Assembly (NCBI GenBank): GCA_019843655.1
Contig: JACDQD010000004.1
Span: 13,516,001-13,580,000 of the forward strand
Reading direction: 5' to 3'
DNA: 64,000 bases
Origin: Lethocerus indicus
Taxonomy: Eukaryota; Arthropoda; Insecta; Hemiptera; Belostomatidae
Positions within the stretch are counted from its first letter, which is position 1. Every line of letters starts with the position of its first letter. The notes below the pieces were generated by a model that was given only the letters and a program-made list of their open reading frames with translations, ran no database searches and was not told the DNA's origin. Both the position numbers and the translations under genes were made by a program. This document shows, one piece after another, positions 37,513-50,052 of the stretch.

Positions 37513-40500
37513 AAGGCGCGAGTAGGGGAAGTGCGGTGAGCCGCAATCGACATGAACATCGATGCTGGAGTGGACTGCCCAAAAGCGGAGATAATTAGCC
37601 GGCTGGGACCGCAGGGACAAGTATCGAAATTCACCCCCCACCGCCCTTCATTATCATCTCCTTCTCGGAGCTCATCGGGTTACACCTCACACACACCCCA
37701 ATTTACATAATATCTGACCGCCTCGGATTTGACTTTGAGGCGGAAAAAAAACAGTTAAACAGCGCCCCCGTGTCTGAGTCTCCGACACACAAATGCGCTC
37801 CAACAGAACAACGCGTCAATGACAATGGCCGACGATAATCGCTGTATTTTCCGGACCCTCGACTCCTTATAAACAATCGTTCTAAGAATCCATCAGTAAT
37901 AAAACTACAGATGCCGACTGATAGAACTCCATTGATATAATTTACATAAAAAAAGCCGCCTAAGTCTAATTCCAGCATTCCACGATTTAGACAGTTATTA
38001 AAATACACATTAATTAAAATCTACCAGCCCGTGTCCTCAATCAATTCGTCCTTTCCCGTATCTACCGCCCTATTTTCTCCAGGACGTAAGCGAACTGCAT
38101 TGTATGCCAGGATTCCATTAGCGAAAACCAGAACTGTTGAGAACGTTGATTTTAGATTAAATGAGCTTCTACGAAGTATTACAAGAATGCCGTGTAGTGC
38201 AATGAATCATTTATCTAATCCCGTTACCACTAACGACAGTGTCTTGACTCTGTCATAAAACGTCGCTAGCGACAACCAGTTTCTGATCACATCACTGTTC
38301 AAACGGTGATTCTCCCTTTCCAAATCGAGCACCCGACACGAAAATATCTTCGGAGCGCTCGAATTAAAAAATTGATTGCGCAAAGGTTGCCAAACTTTTT
38401 TTCAATCGGGACGTTTTATTATCGAAACACGGACAGGGTCGACGTTCGCCATCGCTCACGGTGGCTGTGGAAAAAGAAGTTCATTTTTTTATCTCGACCG
38501 CGTATACCCTCTGCACGGGGATCCGATGGGAAATGTTAATTGCGAGTTTGGTAAAATAACGCGAGGGCCCAAATAAGGCGTTGCGGACTCATTAGAGTCG
38601 AGCCCCAGTCGCCAGCTTATCAATCGGCGTTGTGAACACCTGCCCTCCCACCCTGACCGCGTTGCCATTCTTCACTTCGTCCCCCGGCTTTTGTCACGGC
38701 TCATTTGGCAAAATATTTAAAATTTAAAAGAAACCACACAGGTTATCGTGCGACACTCTCATTTCCGATACTATATTCAGGCAAAGTAAGTCAGTTATCG
38801 TTTAAAGCTTACACGATGATCAGTGATTTTACCCTTAGAAGTAGTTGGAGTACAATCACCTGTGCCGTTATTTGAACGGCTGTCATATAATTCATTAATG
38901 GTTTCTATTATTCGCTATATTTAATTCTAGTCTAGTAGAAGAAGATGCTTCAGCATTCAGAAGATGCTTTGTTTTACTACAACGTATAATTTTATTAATA
39001 GAATAATACAGTTGTGACATTGTCCACGCACCTTTAAGAGTAACAACACTAACTACTGAACATGGCGAAAAACAGTAACCGGTCAAGGTGACAGAACATT
39101 TTTTCCAATCTTTTTTCTCACCTGTCATTTATGTTTTCTGCTATCGCGTCCACATTTCGAACACTGCTTCCTCGGGCATTCCAACTATTATCTGTAGAAC
39201 AAATGTAGACAAGGCAATGGACTATGGCTAGGGGAGTAAACCCCCCAGGCTCCATCTATTACATTTTCGTATAATTTTCAAGTCCCGATTAGTCCCGACT
39301 TCATGGAGTAACTTCATTCAAAGTTTTTACGCCTTTAGATCAAGTCGCATTTGAGTATTGGGACGATTGGAAGTTTACGAGACTGGAGGTCTGTAAAAGC
39401 GTTATAAGGCAAATTGGGCCGTCCCGGTCGTGAGATCAGTTTCGGAGGGATGGAATTATAGATCGGACTACAAAATTAAATCGGGTTAATGCTGGATCAA
39501 TGTTTTATTAAATAAATATATTCCAAGTAGAGAAATATCGGACTGTAAATATATATATACATACCAACTAACTAGGTTTTTTATGGGGTCACCGCTAAAG
39601 ACTGACACGAAGACATTAGGTAAGAATTCTGGTACATACATTATACGAAAGCGCCCGAACTCATTCGTTAGTATCCAGTCCTCAAACTGGAAATAGCGTT
39701 TTAAAAACTGATCCAACCAGAAATAAAAACAATACTTACGATATTATTCCCAGCTAATATTCCTATAAAATGCCGGCTTAAAACGGCCTCTTCGGTTTCA
39801 ACGATTAGTCGGGTTTACTTTTCTCGGGTAGAAAACTAGAAAGAAGAAAATTCAAGTCAACTAACCTTTCCATTACTTAACGGTCGCGTTCCATTTATAC
39901 GTTTCCCTTCTATCTATCGAATTTGTTTCACGATTTTATCGCCCGCCGACGGCAGTTGGCACGCTTTCAAAATAAACCGGCTTTTTATATTATAAAAGCT
40001 CGCGTGTTGATAATTTCCTCCACTTATAGTTTTCCGGTCGGCCCCGACGGGAATAATTGATGTTTATTATACCACTAATGCTTTAATGAAGAAAAATAAA
40101 ATATCGCAAAAAAAAACAGTTAAGAGCCCATTTAAAGGATTAGACTTGCAGAAAAACTGCCGGTGTATCATTCTGCCAGCACTCGGGCAATTGATAGAGT
40201 TGATGCAATTGAAAAAAAATTATTATACGATCGTTTGAAAATTGTAGGTCAAATATTTTCATGATTACAATATTAAAACACTTTAATTTTGTATGCACGT
40301 TGATATTTCACGTTCTTAATGCCGCGGTATTTAAATCGTGATATGAATAACTAAACAGCGGAGGGAGAATTGGGTTGAGAAAATCCAAAAGACGGCAGAT
40401 GCTTTTTAAATTACTTACTCGTCCTGAAAACAGTCCTTCCAACATTTATTTATTCGCTTTCTATTATGACTATTCTTCTACTGTTTAAACCAGAGGGGGC

Positions 40501-43500
40501 AATTACTGGATTCGGTTCCCACTGTTGACACAGTTGTCTATTTTAAATGAGTATGTGAGGAGATCCAGAACCTGTGTGTGTAAGTTTTTATGTTTTGAGT
40601 CATCGTCAAATTAAAATTTTGGTTGTGATATTAGAGGTAGAGGAAAGAGAAAACTATTTATAAGCTAAATAAAGAGCATGGTGTATTTTATTTTTATTAT
40701 ATTTTAATATATTACTCTCAAAATGTCGAAATAGCTTATAATTAATTTTATACCTGCCAGACTCCTTTTAATACGTATTTTTATATACCATCACTCTCGC
40801 TTCTGATGGAATTTTTTGCTCCAGTCAGTCGAATTCCATCAGTAATATATACGGCGATTAATGTTGTACATTACAGGATTAATCTATACAATTTTATATA
40901 TTTATATAAATTTGGTATTCGTTTTTTCAGTCATGTTCTCGTTGATTCGGTATGCGTAGATTTCGAGGGTAATAGGCATCATAATCTGTAGTTCTAATCG
41001 GAATTCTACCGCGCAATGACATCTGTCGAGTAGATGCCACAAGTATACAGCCCAGACAACTATCACCGTTAGAGTTAAATACCGTTTGAGTTTTATACAT
41101 ATTTCAGTCCCCCCCCCACCCTCCCCCGCTACAAACACCCACTTCACCTATCCACACAACAGTTTACTACGGCCGTAAAACTTAATGACACAACCCCATC
41201 TTCGTTTTCTCTCGTTGAGCCGTTGAAATCGAATAATATAAATAAAGTGGTAGCAATTGAAAGGGCGTCCCCTGTTTGACTCGAACTACCGTTAGATTCA
41301 ACCGCGGGCTTCGGAGGCGGAACGGGGGGAGAAAAACAACTGGATCTATTAGTTAAAAACGGCCGTATTTATTTGAGTTTGTTAATCATTATAATTTCTG
41401 TTTGGATGTGTCTGTTCAGTTCGGGGCAGTGTAGGGGGGAAACCAGTTTGGCCCGGCTCTGACTCACACACGCCATTTTAAACTGGGACAAACTAATTAC
41501 TGGTGCTACAAAGTCCAGAGTTATAAGCTCTCTCGCCACAAAGGTCTAATTATTTAAAAGCAGTTAAAACTCAATAAAAATGGGTATTTAAGCGGGAATT
41601 GAAAGCCTAATGTCTTACAACTCGGACTTGCCTGCCCCAGTGAAAAATATCCCTGACTGGAAAATTAATGAAGGATCAGCCAAGGGGCGCACGTCCTTTT
41701 CTGTTTTTTTTTTTGTAAATGTTCAACAAACAAATATCCAAACTGGTATTATAATTTCGAATCAATGCAACATATTTCACTTCATTTAAAACACGCCCTT
41801 TTATTATAAGAAATAACCCGATCGACCATTCAAGACTGCACTATGGGAATTCGAGGGCCGGAACTATGACTTCAGTTTCAATAAATCGACCCGGCGAGAA
41901 GTGATTTGAAGAGGGGCTCCTTAATGCAGCGAAACTGTGCGTGGGCGGACAAAATAAATACGCGGCCTCATATAGCCGGCCAAGATTTCTTAATATGCAA
42001 ACAACTCCATTCTGCGCGAGCCAGCTATATAAAGTCCCTAAGTATAATAGGCGGAGGGCTTTACGAGACACAATAAAGCCTGCGGGGCGCTCCGACGCTT
42101 AGCGCACCAATTAACTACAGTCTTCGCGGCATTTAATAGTCGGACCCTGTTTTATGGGCGACCTCTCCCAACTTGAACCCAATCCAAAATAAAACATAAT
42201 GGGGGTGACAAATATTGTATCAACGCGTGGAACAACTTAATTGCTCCGAACCGGCAACAAAGAATTCAATTTTCTGGCTTCTGACAGGTAACTGACATAA
42301 GAATTATTAATGGGTGATTCCCATAAATGTTTCAATCGAAAAGTATACGTATTTTATATTGATAACAAATAAACACGCATATTCGTTTAATGATACTAAT
42401 TTTAACACATTTTACCCTTTCCTTATTTTATGAAAAATGCGCGCTTTAATAGCCTCACCAAAGTAGTGCAACTTTTACTTCAAAATTCTCATAGAATATA
42501 AGGCAAATTCTCTCACGCGTTCACAGCGACGGACGTGGAGTTATTTCGAACCAGATGCTTAATGTTTTTTGAGCCAAATGTTTGGGCCAAATTTGGCGCT
42601 CATATAACAGTTTAGTGGATTTTATTTCTTGTATTTAAAACGTGGTATGAATTCCTTTACAGGCCGTGTAGTCGTATCTGGGCAGTAATCACTTGGCCTT
42701 TGTTTACGGCCAATTCTCTCAGCTTGAATTTTCAGAAAGTCAGGGTAGAAACATTTGGTTGCCTCACCAAGAGACCGGGAGCGGGGTTTCAGCCCGGATT
42801 CGGGGACCGGGAATAAGGATGGCGATGTCTCCCGAGCCTGGATATAAATGTATGGCGTAAAATATTATGTTTGGATCCAGTGTATCAGTGTCCGTTGAAT
42901 GAATCTGTATAATATACATGGGCTGAGGTAGCTCGGGAAGGTCGGGCGTCGACAAAAAGTACCGTCCCAGCTGGGACAATGTTTCCACCTTATCTGACAA
43001 TACAAGCCATCCTCCTCGTGTTCCCCCATCCGAACACAACCACAGTCCCTTTGCCACCGGGGGGCCGCAACGAGAACTTGACCGTGCGTAAACCTAGTAC
43101 AAGAGACATTTCTAAAAAATGAGTTATTTTATACAATTTGAGCGCCTCAACGAGAATTACAGCTTAAACTAACAATTTCATTCTTATCCAGTCATTTTCA
43201 CTGAAGTTGAAGAGTAAAACTTATCGCTAAAAACTGCTGATACCGCAGATAACGCTGAAACGAAGCTTCATTGGTATGCCAAATGCATAAATACCACTGT
43301 ATATTACAAACGGAATGTTCCTGATGACGATGATAGGCCGGCACTTTACTGTTTAACCTTTAAAGAAATGATGAATTCGTTTAATAGATATAAAGTTATA
43401 GAAAGTCCGAATGACCTTTCTATATTCTGTGTTTCTTACTGATTTTGAATTATTTTGAAGACCGTTTAGCAAATAAACAATAACCATTCCTCCAATTGAG

Positions 43501-43761
43501 CTTTTCAAACAGATAAAGTGTCTTCCCTCGACGTGATTTTCTGTCCAGTAAAATGTTACAATCTCATTTTATTTAAAAAAATTACATTATTAAAAATATT
43601 TATCTGATTTAAAAATAATGTTCAACTAAAAAGGCTTTTGAAATTTAAACACATCAAAATCAACTGCGAATTATTTGCAGGCGTTGTGGCGAAATGTATC
43701 TAAGAGTGTTAAGCAGGGGATCTGAAGTTAAACCACGGTTTGAGATTTTTTTTATGAGTAA
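37513..43761. other. non-coding stretch
   Basis: No gene recognised in about 6.2 kb. It includes a 9-base C run at 41109-41117 and long AT-rich segments (39480-39560, 40200-40330, 40640-40930, 43540-43680). The 66- and 77-codon frames around 38306-38576 and the 101-codon minus frame at 37703-38008 show no domain. At 43680-43740 the string 'gttaagcaggggatctgaag' followed by 'cggtttgaga' resembles a degenerate tRNA-derived SINE head. Confidence 0.5.
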
Positions 43762-44475
43762 GCGCAAAAGACGAGTAAGAAAAAGTATGACAACGTTAAA
43801 AAAATTGATTTTATACAGATAAAACCTGGAGATAATGGGCAGTGTAAATGGATGGGTTAAGAGGCGATTAGTTCCACTTATAATGGCTCAGTTCCTGTCT
43901 TTACCACTCTCTCTTTCCCTCTCCACGGACCCAAACTTGGAGATCCTGAAGCCTCCCACGCCCTGCCCTCCGCAGTAACCGCAGTTCACCTGTTTAAGCC
44001 GCTGCATTTTGCTTTTAGTACGAAGAAAATACAAAGAGAGGATAGGAGTGGAATTTTTCCTACGACAAAGTTTTCAAAAGATAACACAACGGCCAGATGT
44101 GAAGAAGACATGGAGGAATTCGTGACGGATTCAACAATAAGGACTGCTGCCGAATTGAACATGGCTGACCTTACAGGGTCTCCTGCAGGGATGGATGACG
44201 CAGAAAGAATATTTTCATGGACCTACAGGTTAAAAAAATGAACACGCGAAAAGATGAAGTGTTTCAAGGCCGAAACAGCCGACAGGAACCTGTTTGACGA
44301 AGAATGGAACACATCTTATACAATAATAGCTGAACAAATCGGACATGTCCTTAACACCGTCAGACTGCCCCCGTACCCATTGCGGAAGGCGGAAGCAAGC
44401 GACCAATATCCGATAGAGAACCTAAACGATAATCTACATCTTCCACCTCCGATAATCGCTTTTTATTCCTGTTAG
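43762..44475 (+). pseudogene. decayed open frame of unknown identity
   Basis: One forward frame stays open for 714 bp apart from two stops, a TAA at 43858-43860 and a TGA at 44239-44241. It gives segments of 32, 126 and 78 codons. The first ATG of the middle segment is late (44110), which is why an ATG-based ORF search misses it. The last segment includes an ATG at 44254 and ends at a stop at 44473-44475. The middle part is rich in Asp, Glu, Thr and Ser ('EEDMEEFVTDSTIRTAAEL'). The end part includes 'DEEWNTSYTIIAEQIGHVLN'. I recognise no domain. It may be a broken transposon or host gene fragment, an exon array with introns I cannot see, or chance in a GC-moderate patch. Local GC is higher than in the AT-rich flanks, which lowers stop density by itself. 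Confidence 0.22.
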
Positions 44476-44905
44476 ACCCTTTACAGCTTCTCGCCATCGT
44501 CAATAGTGTCCCACCTAGCCGGCTACCGATGAAGTGAACTGATGCTGTACCATTACTGTGGCGGAGGCAGTGTTAATTATTAACGTTTTTACGTTTATTT
44601 AGAAAATCGAAATATTTTCTCCCTTCCCCAGTTCTTTTCGGCTTGGTTCTAACAGGTTCTAATAACAGATAATCATAGATAATCATCTTTCTGCCCATTC
44701 CCCGGACGAACTCCCGATATCGGTCCACATACCAGAAGAAATTCATGGATAAGCTTAATGTCAAATCAGTCATCAATTTAAAAATTCATTACTCATCGAC
44801 ATCTAAATGCATATTAAATTTCTCGGGTGGATATCCTAGTAATTTTCTTCAATCGGAATCCAGGTGCGTGCACAGTGGAGGGTACAGGGGGCCTTCCAAA
44901 TCCCG
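44476..44905. other. non-coding stretch
   Basis: Follows the decayed frame. Nothing beyond AT-rich unique sequence is seen before the simple-repeat cluster. Confidence 0.5.
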
Positions 44906-44906
44906 T

Positions 44907-45180
44907 TCTCTCTCTCTCTCTCACTCTCTCTCACTGACATACACACAGAGGCACACACACACCCTACTACAGACAGACGGTACACCGAACGCAAGGGGGC
45001 TCGGTTCTGAAAAGTGTCGGCTATAAGATGAAAACTGGGATGGCGGTAAGTGGGGAAGGTTAAGGGGTGAGGGGGGTGAAAAAGAGGAGAAATAAAAACA
45101 GGAGAAATATCCCGCAGCTTCGCGCGGCACACTGACACGCACACCTACACACAGGCACACACGCACACTAGGCCCAGGGC
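44907..45180. repeat. CT and CA simple-repeat cluster
   Basis: (CT)n at 44907-44933, CA-rich sequence at 44940-44969, and again CA-rich sequence at 45128-45170. The 93-116 codon frames that overlap it on both strands (with runs such as SLSLSHSLSL or CVCVGVRVSV) are produced by the repeats. Confidence 0.85.
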
Positions 45181-45369
45181 CTGGTTTAATTGAGCAGTCA
45201 GGACTACTAGTCAGCGTGTCCCCCGCTGGGCGACAAAATATCCCCGCCGCTGCGCCCGCACGAACAAGCACGCACAGGGGCGGGAGGGGTGCGTGCGGGC
45301 ATCATTGAGTGCGTGGCTCGGCTCCGCTCTAAAGGTCACACATTCCACAAGGGGAGAGAACCCCGTTTT

Positions 45370-45545
45370 TTCTCCTCTCCCATCACTCCCTCTCTTTCTC
45401 ACTCTCACCCTCTCGGTTTCTCCCTCTTACCGTCCCTCACTCTCTCTCTCTCTCTCTCTGCACGAAGCACGCTCTAAACTCACCGACGACTCTTTTTCCA
45501 ATCCTGGAATCGTCCGACCGGCTTCTCCCCCCCCCCCCCTCCCCG
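45370..45545. repeat. CT-rich tract and poly-C run
   Basis: CT-rich units from 45370 to 45459, then 13 consecutive C at 45527-45539. Long C runs are prone to slippage, so the exact length may be unreliable. Confidence 0.85.
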
Positions 45546-46027
45546 GCAACTCCTTTCACGATTGGGATACCTACATATATAACTCCGGTTGTAATTTTCG
45601 ACTCAATTAAGTCTATACTGCGGTTCTCGAAATAGCCCGACCTGGAAATAAATAGTCGCCTAGACTTTTTATGATACTACCGGCTTCAATAGGAATTCTC
45701 TAGGCGGTAGATAATACATATTATGTATCATGATATGCGTAGATTTCGTAGATACCTCTATGACTAAGCTATTGTTAATACGCCAGTGCACTTACATTTA
45801 GTTCAATACTTCAAATTTCCCGGCAGCATCCATTCCAGTAGAAGGAACTCCCCAGTTGAAAGGTGACTGAAAGCACCGTTTGACATGCATTATTTTGAAA
45901 TCGAGTGTAACGGGAAAGCATTAAAGATTATCCACATTATAAGGTTATTCGGACATACATAAACCAAGGTGTAAGACCGTATACCATAGTGCAGTATACA
46001 GACCAGAAACTGTCATTTGAATTATCC

Positions 46028-46038
46028 GGTTCGATTCT
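46028..46038 (+). other. B-box-like pol III motif
   Basis: GGTTCGATTCT differs by one base from the GGTTCGANTCC consensus. No A-box or element boundary is clear upstream, so it may be a SINE remnant or chance. Confidence 0.25.
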
Positions 46039-46229
46039 CAGAAAATGAACTATAGCACAAAAAAAGGAAAGCAAAGAAAGTATAAAGAAGTATGTGTCGA
46101 TTTATCAAATTACGATAATTAAACGGATGTAAAAACGGTGTTTTGTAGGGTCTCGGGACGTATTTATTACCCTCGGGGATAGGGAGGCGGGGGGGTGGTG
46201 GAGAGATCGGAATGGTGGCCCATAAAAAG

Positions 46230-46312
46230 GAGGCATAATTGTGGTGAAGTGGCCCACGGGCCGCGCGCACGGGCGCAGGCGCTGGGCGGCCGCGCGCACG
46301 CACGCGCCTGTT
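46230..46312. other. CpG-dense patch
   Basis: About 80 bp with many CG dinucleotides, including alternating 'gccgcgcgcacg' and 'ggccgcgcgcacgcacgcgc' strings. It stands out from the surrounding sequence. It may be an unmethylated regulatory patch or Z-DNA-prone DNA. No gene start was found next to it. Confidence 0.4.
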
Positions 46313-49300
46313 CCAAGTCAGCTCTAAATTATAAGCTCAGGTAGTCGTCTCTCCCCATCTCGGAGGAGGGGTAAGCCCTGTAGAAGAGGCGAGTGCCACC
46401 ATCCAGGCACCGCGGCCTTGTTAGTCCCCGGTTAGTTAGCCTGTCCCGGGGCTCACCTAACATAATATAACACCTCTCTCATTAGCCAAACATTAATCAT
46501 AGTTTTGTCAACGCTCCCCTCCCTCGCCCGCTTCTACCGCTCCCCGTTCCCTTCTCCGCATTCCCATCTCCGACGGGAAGATTCCCCGGTGGACGAGGAG
46601 CGGAAGGGGGGTTACAACATCTTAATAAACTTGACACTTTTGACGTATTGGACTGGAAATCCGTTTGGTTAACCGGCTTCGTATTTAGCGCGTCCTAATT
46701 ACACCGCGGACCCGCCTTGGGCGCCTACGCGAGAGAACGGACAGAATGGAGAATCTGAAGAATGTATGCTTTTTTTATTTCATCCTTGCACCACGCGATA
46801 GTTTTAATCTCAATACTGCCTGGAGACTAGCTCTTTAAAGAAAACATTCGTTTCAGACAAAATGTCATGTTGTGACACATCTCCAGTCATTATAATGCAA
46901 GTATAATGAACGGTTGTTTGAGGGTCATATACGAGTGATACTATAGCTCCTATACTGTTCTCATTGTATATATTGTAACAAAAAATTGTTATAATAAATA
47001 AATAATAAACAATAAAATAATTTTTCACTTTCTTTATCGTCTTACTTTAAGTGTACCCAGGAATACAAGCACGTTACGGGAGTAAAATGGTGAAACTGCT
47101 CTATTTTTTCTAAATTTTCAAACGCGAGCGCACTCAACCTGACCAACATTACTTTTATTATGTAAATTATTATGTTAATAAATATAATCTAGTTCATTTT
47201 CTTGTGATTTTTCAATTTTCACCGTCTTATCATATTATCTACCCGGTTAGAAGCATGAAACTCCCACCTGGCTACCGTTATTTACAAGCTATCATTAATA
47301 CAGTCAGCTACATATACAGTCTTCCTAGATTTGATCATCCATGATTATTTCGAAGATCCTTATTTAAGTATTCATATTGAATACATCGTCGATAAAATCA
47401 AAGATCTCTGAAATACTAGGAAACTCGCCTGTTAATGCCGGGACAGCGGACATTTTCATAATGAAAATTTCATTAATTCATATTCATTAATTTCTGGAAA
47501 AGAAATATTATATTTTAAATGATGTGAGAATATCTTATATAGAAATATATATATATAACTGAAAACTTCTACCTGACAATTTTAAGTCGTTCTACATGAT
47601 GATTTAAATTGGGTCACGGATTGAAAATCTTTATGCGAGGAGCCTTAGATACCTTCATTTTTAAATTTTCAATGACACTGTGTTCCATGCAGTATGCAGG
47701 TATGTTTCATCTACAATATCGATGTACCACATTTTAAGTGAACAATTTCAAAGCCTACAATTAACCTAAATTTCCTGTCGACTTTTGGCTAAAGTGAGTT
47801 CCCCAAGACGTGATGTCCTCCCTTGTTTGTGCGAGAAAAATTATTTTTACCCCAAACACCGGTTACACATCCTAGGAGGTATAAATCTCCTGCCACAGCC
47901 TTCACCGTTCTTTAATAATTAATTAATAAATTTGTCAATAATTATCTATTCGGTACCCAACTCAGTGGATACCAAAGGTGTATGGGTCCTGTAATCCTAT
48001 ACGCCGTCTTAAAATACTATCGCGTCTAAATACTACGGCATTAAGAGTACACATAACAGTCTTACCCAGAAGGAGATAGCCGTTCCTTCTTTAGAGGTCT
48101 ACGTTTACAAATCAGGACTAATCAAATAATAAAAAAAAATACGGTGATATACGAATTTCCGGTATTGTTTTTGCCCCAGTCAAGCGCACGAAGAGGAGAT
48201 CGTAGGACGCTTTGAATGAGGAGAAGGCATATTTCAAATAACTGTTCCGCCGTTCATGGAACATGTCTCGAAGGGCCCGTGTATGTATAATAAACTGCTT
48301 TACTGTCAATTAAAGCCGGCATGAATTATGCTGACCGGTCCGAGGTGGTGTGGAGGTGGAGCGCGTGCATATACACGATGAGTGAGCTCTGTCCGTGATA
48401 TTTGATGGCCAGAGTTATTTACTGTACCGGACGGTGGTGAGTGAGAATCGTGTGCCGAGCAAATAGGATGACTCCGCGTTATGACTCGACACGGCCAATA
48501 TAAACCACTATTATTGGTCCACCTCGCCCCTCCCCCCACCACATCATCGCATTATATAATCCGCCTTTCAGTCAATATTAAGATAATGTTGAGTTATCGC
48601 CGCCGCAATTGTAATTTATCGCCCGCCTCGGTAATTGCTCGGCCGGCCTAGAACAACGAGCAAATCGAATGGGAACGGTTCGGGCGCATTTTCGCCGACG
48701 GAATTTTAGACAGAGAAAATTGGCGTCGGGGTATACGATGATTTACTCCATTACTTGAAGGGGCAAGAAATAGTGTAAGAAGACCGTGAGATCCCCAACC
48801 TTTATTTTACACTAAGGATAAATTAGACATGGCGCGGATTATAAACAAACCCGAGTTTATTCGATTCTATTGAATGTTTTAAAGAATTTTTGGCCATTAG
48901 GAATTGAATTGACGCTTGAACTAACTAAAATTTTGTAGGCCACAGAATTTATCATGCCTGGACGATGAAATTCATTATCTAAGAATCTCTCATTATCTCT
49001 TAAAGTTCAATTAAAAGGTTCTATTTGATTAATAAAACTTTACGTTATTGTATATACCGGAATTGATCAGAGATAGAAGTTCACAAGAGTGATATCAATT
49101 TTTAATTAGTGGGCAGGATTCAAACATTTTTGAAATCAATTATTGCTTGGGCTTTTTCAAAATCGTAAATTTCCCACCACTGAATCCGATAACTTTCACT
49201 GACGTGAACGAATGTATATAAGATTTTTTTAATGGTTATAATATCGACGGTTGTTACGTGTGTAATGGGCGCGTGAGAAAAGGACGAGGATGTGATGTCC

Positions 49301-49813
49301 GGCATCAAATTGTATGAAACAGTTGCCGGGCCCGAGGCGCCGTTCGCAGGTAATTTCCAGTTGTCCAAAGTTCCCTGATTATACGTAAAAGTGGGGCCGG
49401 CCAAGAATATTAAAGCAAACAGAGAGCGGCTTAATTCATTTAACGCGTTCACCCACTATTTGATTTACATGTAAATTCGTTGGGTCCCAAGCCCCTGGCC
49501 CGGGGGGCCCCTCACTACCGCCCCGATTAGGGCCACTTTAGATAGTCTACTACGGGCCACCACTACATTAGTCCACTATGAATAGCAACGTGGAACGATA
49601 AATGGAAGCGTTCCGATGTTGGAGAAACGAAACGGCCGAACTTCTGATATTCCTGCTTTCGAGGGGCCAAAGCTGAATACGATTAAAATTATAAGAACAG
49701 TGTAGATTTGATTAGAAAGAGTTTTATAAACATCAAGCAGCGGTTCTATGCTATCCCTCCTACTGTACTGATCCCTGAAACAAATTTTAAATCTGGCCGT
49801 TCGTAAAGCAAAC
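46313..49813. other. non-coding stretch
   Basis: No gene recognised. GC-richer at 46340-46740 and 48300-48720, with a C/G-rich block near 49490-49560. AT-rich at 46800-47600. Frames reach 110 codons (49120-49452, minus) without a recognisable motif. Confidence 0.55.
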
Positions 49814-49817
49814 ATTT

Positions 49818-50048
49818 GTGCCCATAATTATGAAAGTGGTCTGTCATATATTTCTGGTTTCGAGATATTTAATGAATTGCCTTCGAATAAATTAACAAAT
49901 ATTTTTATATTATACAACATTTTAATTTAGAATTTTATTAGACTCGATTAATAGAAGTTTACTATGAATATGAAATTTTCTGTGAATTTCATATGAAAAT
50001 GTATTTAAAGTTTGAATTGACTTAGACCACTTTCATAACTATGGGCAC
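49818..50048. mobile_element. 231-bp MITE
   Basis: Terminal inverted repeats of 25 bp, 49818-49842 and 50024-50048, match at 24 of 25 positions (they begin GTGCCCATA and end AAGTGGTCT; the difference is AATTATG against AGTTATG). The element is flanked by ATTT on both sides (49814-49817 and 50049-50052), a possible 4-bp target-site duplication. The interior is AT-rich, has no ORF, and carries a perfect 10-bp hairpin (49968-49977 with 49985-49994). Size, inverted ends and lack of coding fit a non-autonomous DNA transposon. The superfamily is not clear from these ends. Confidence 0.78.
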
Positions 50049-50052
50049 ATTT

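Noticed and set aside
44745..45610. Several 62-116 codon frames on both strands
   Set aside because: Produced by CT, CA and poly-C simple repeats (Ser-Leu, Cys-Val and Pro runs).
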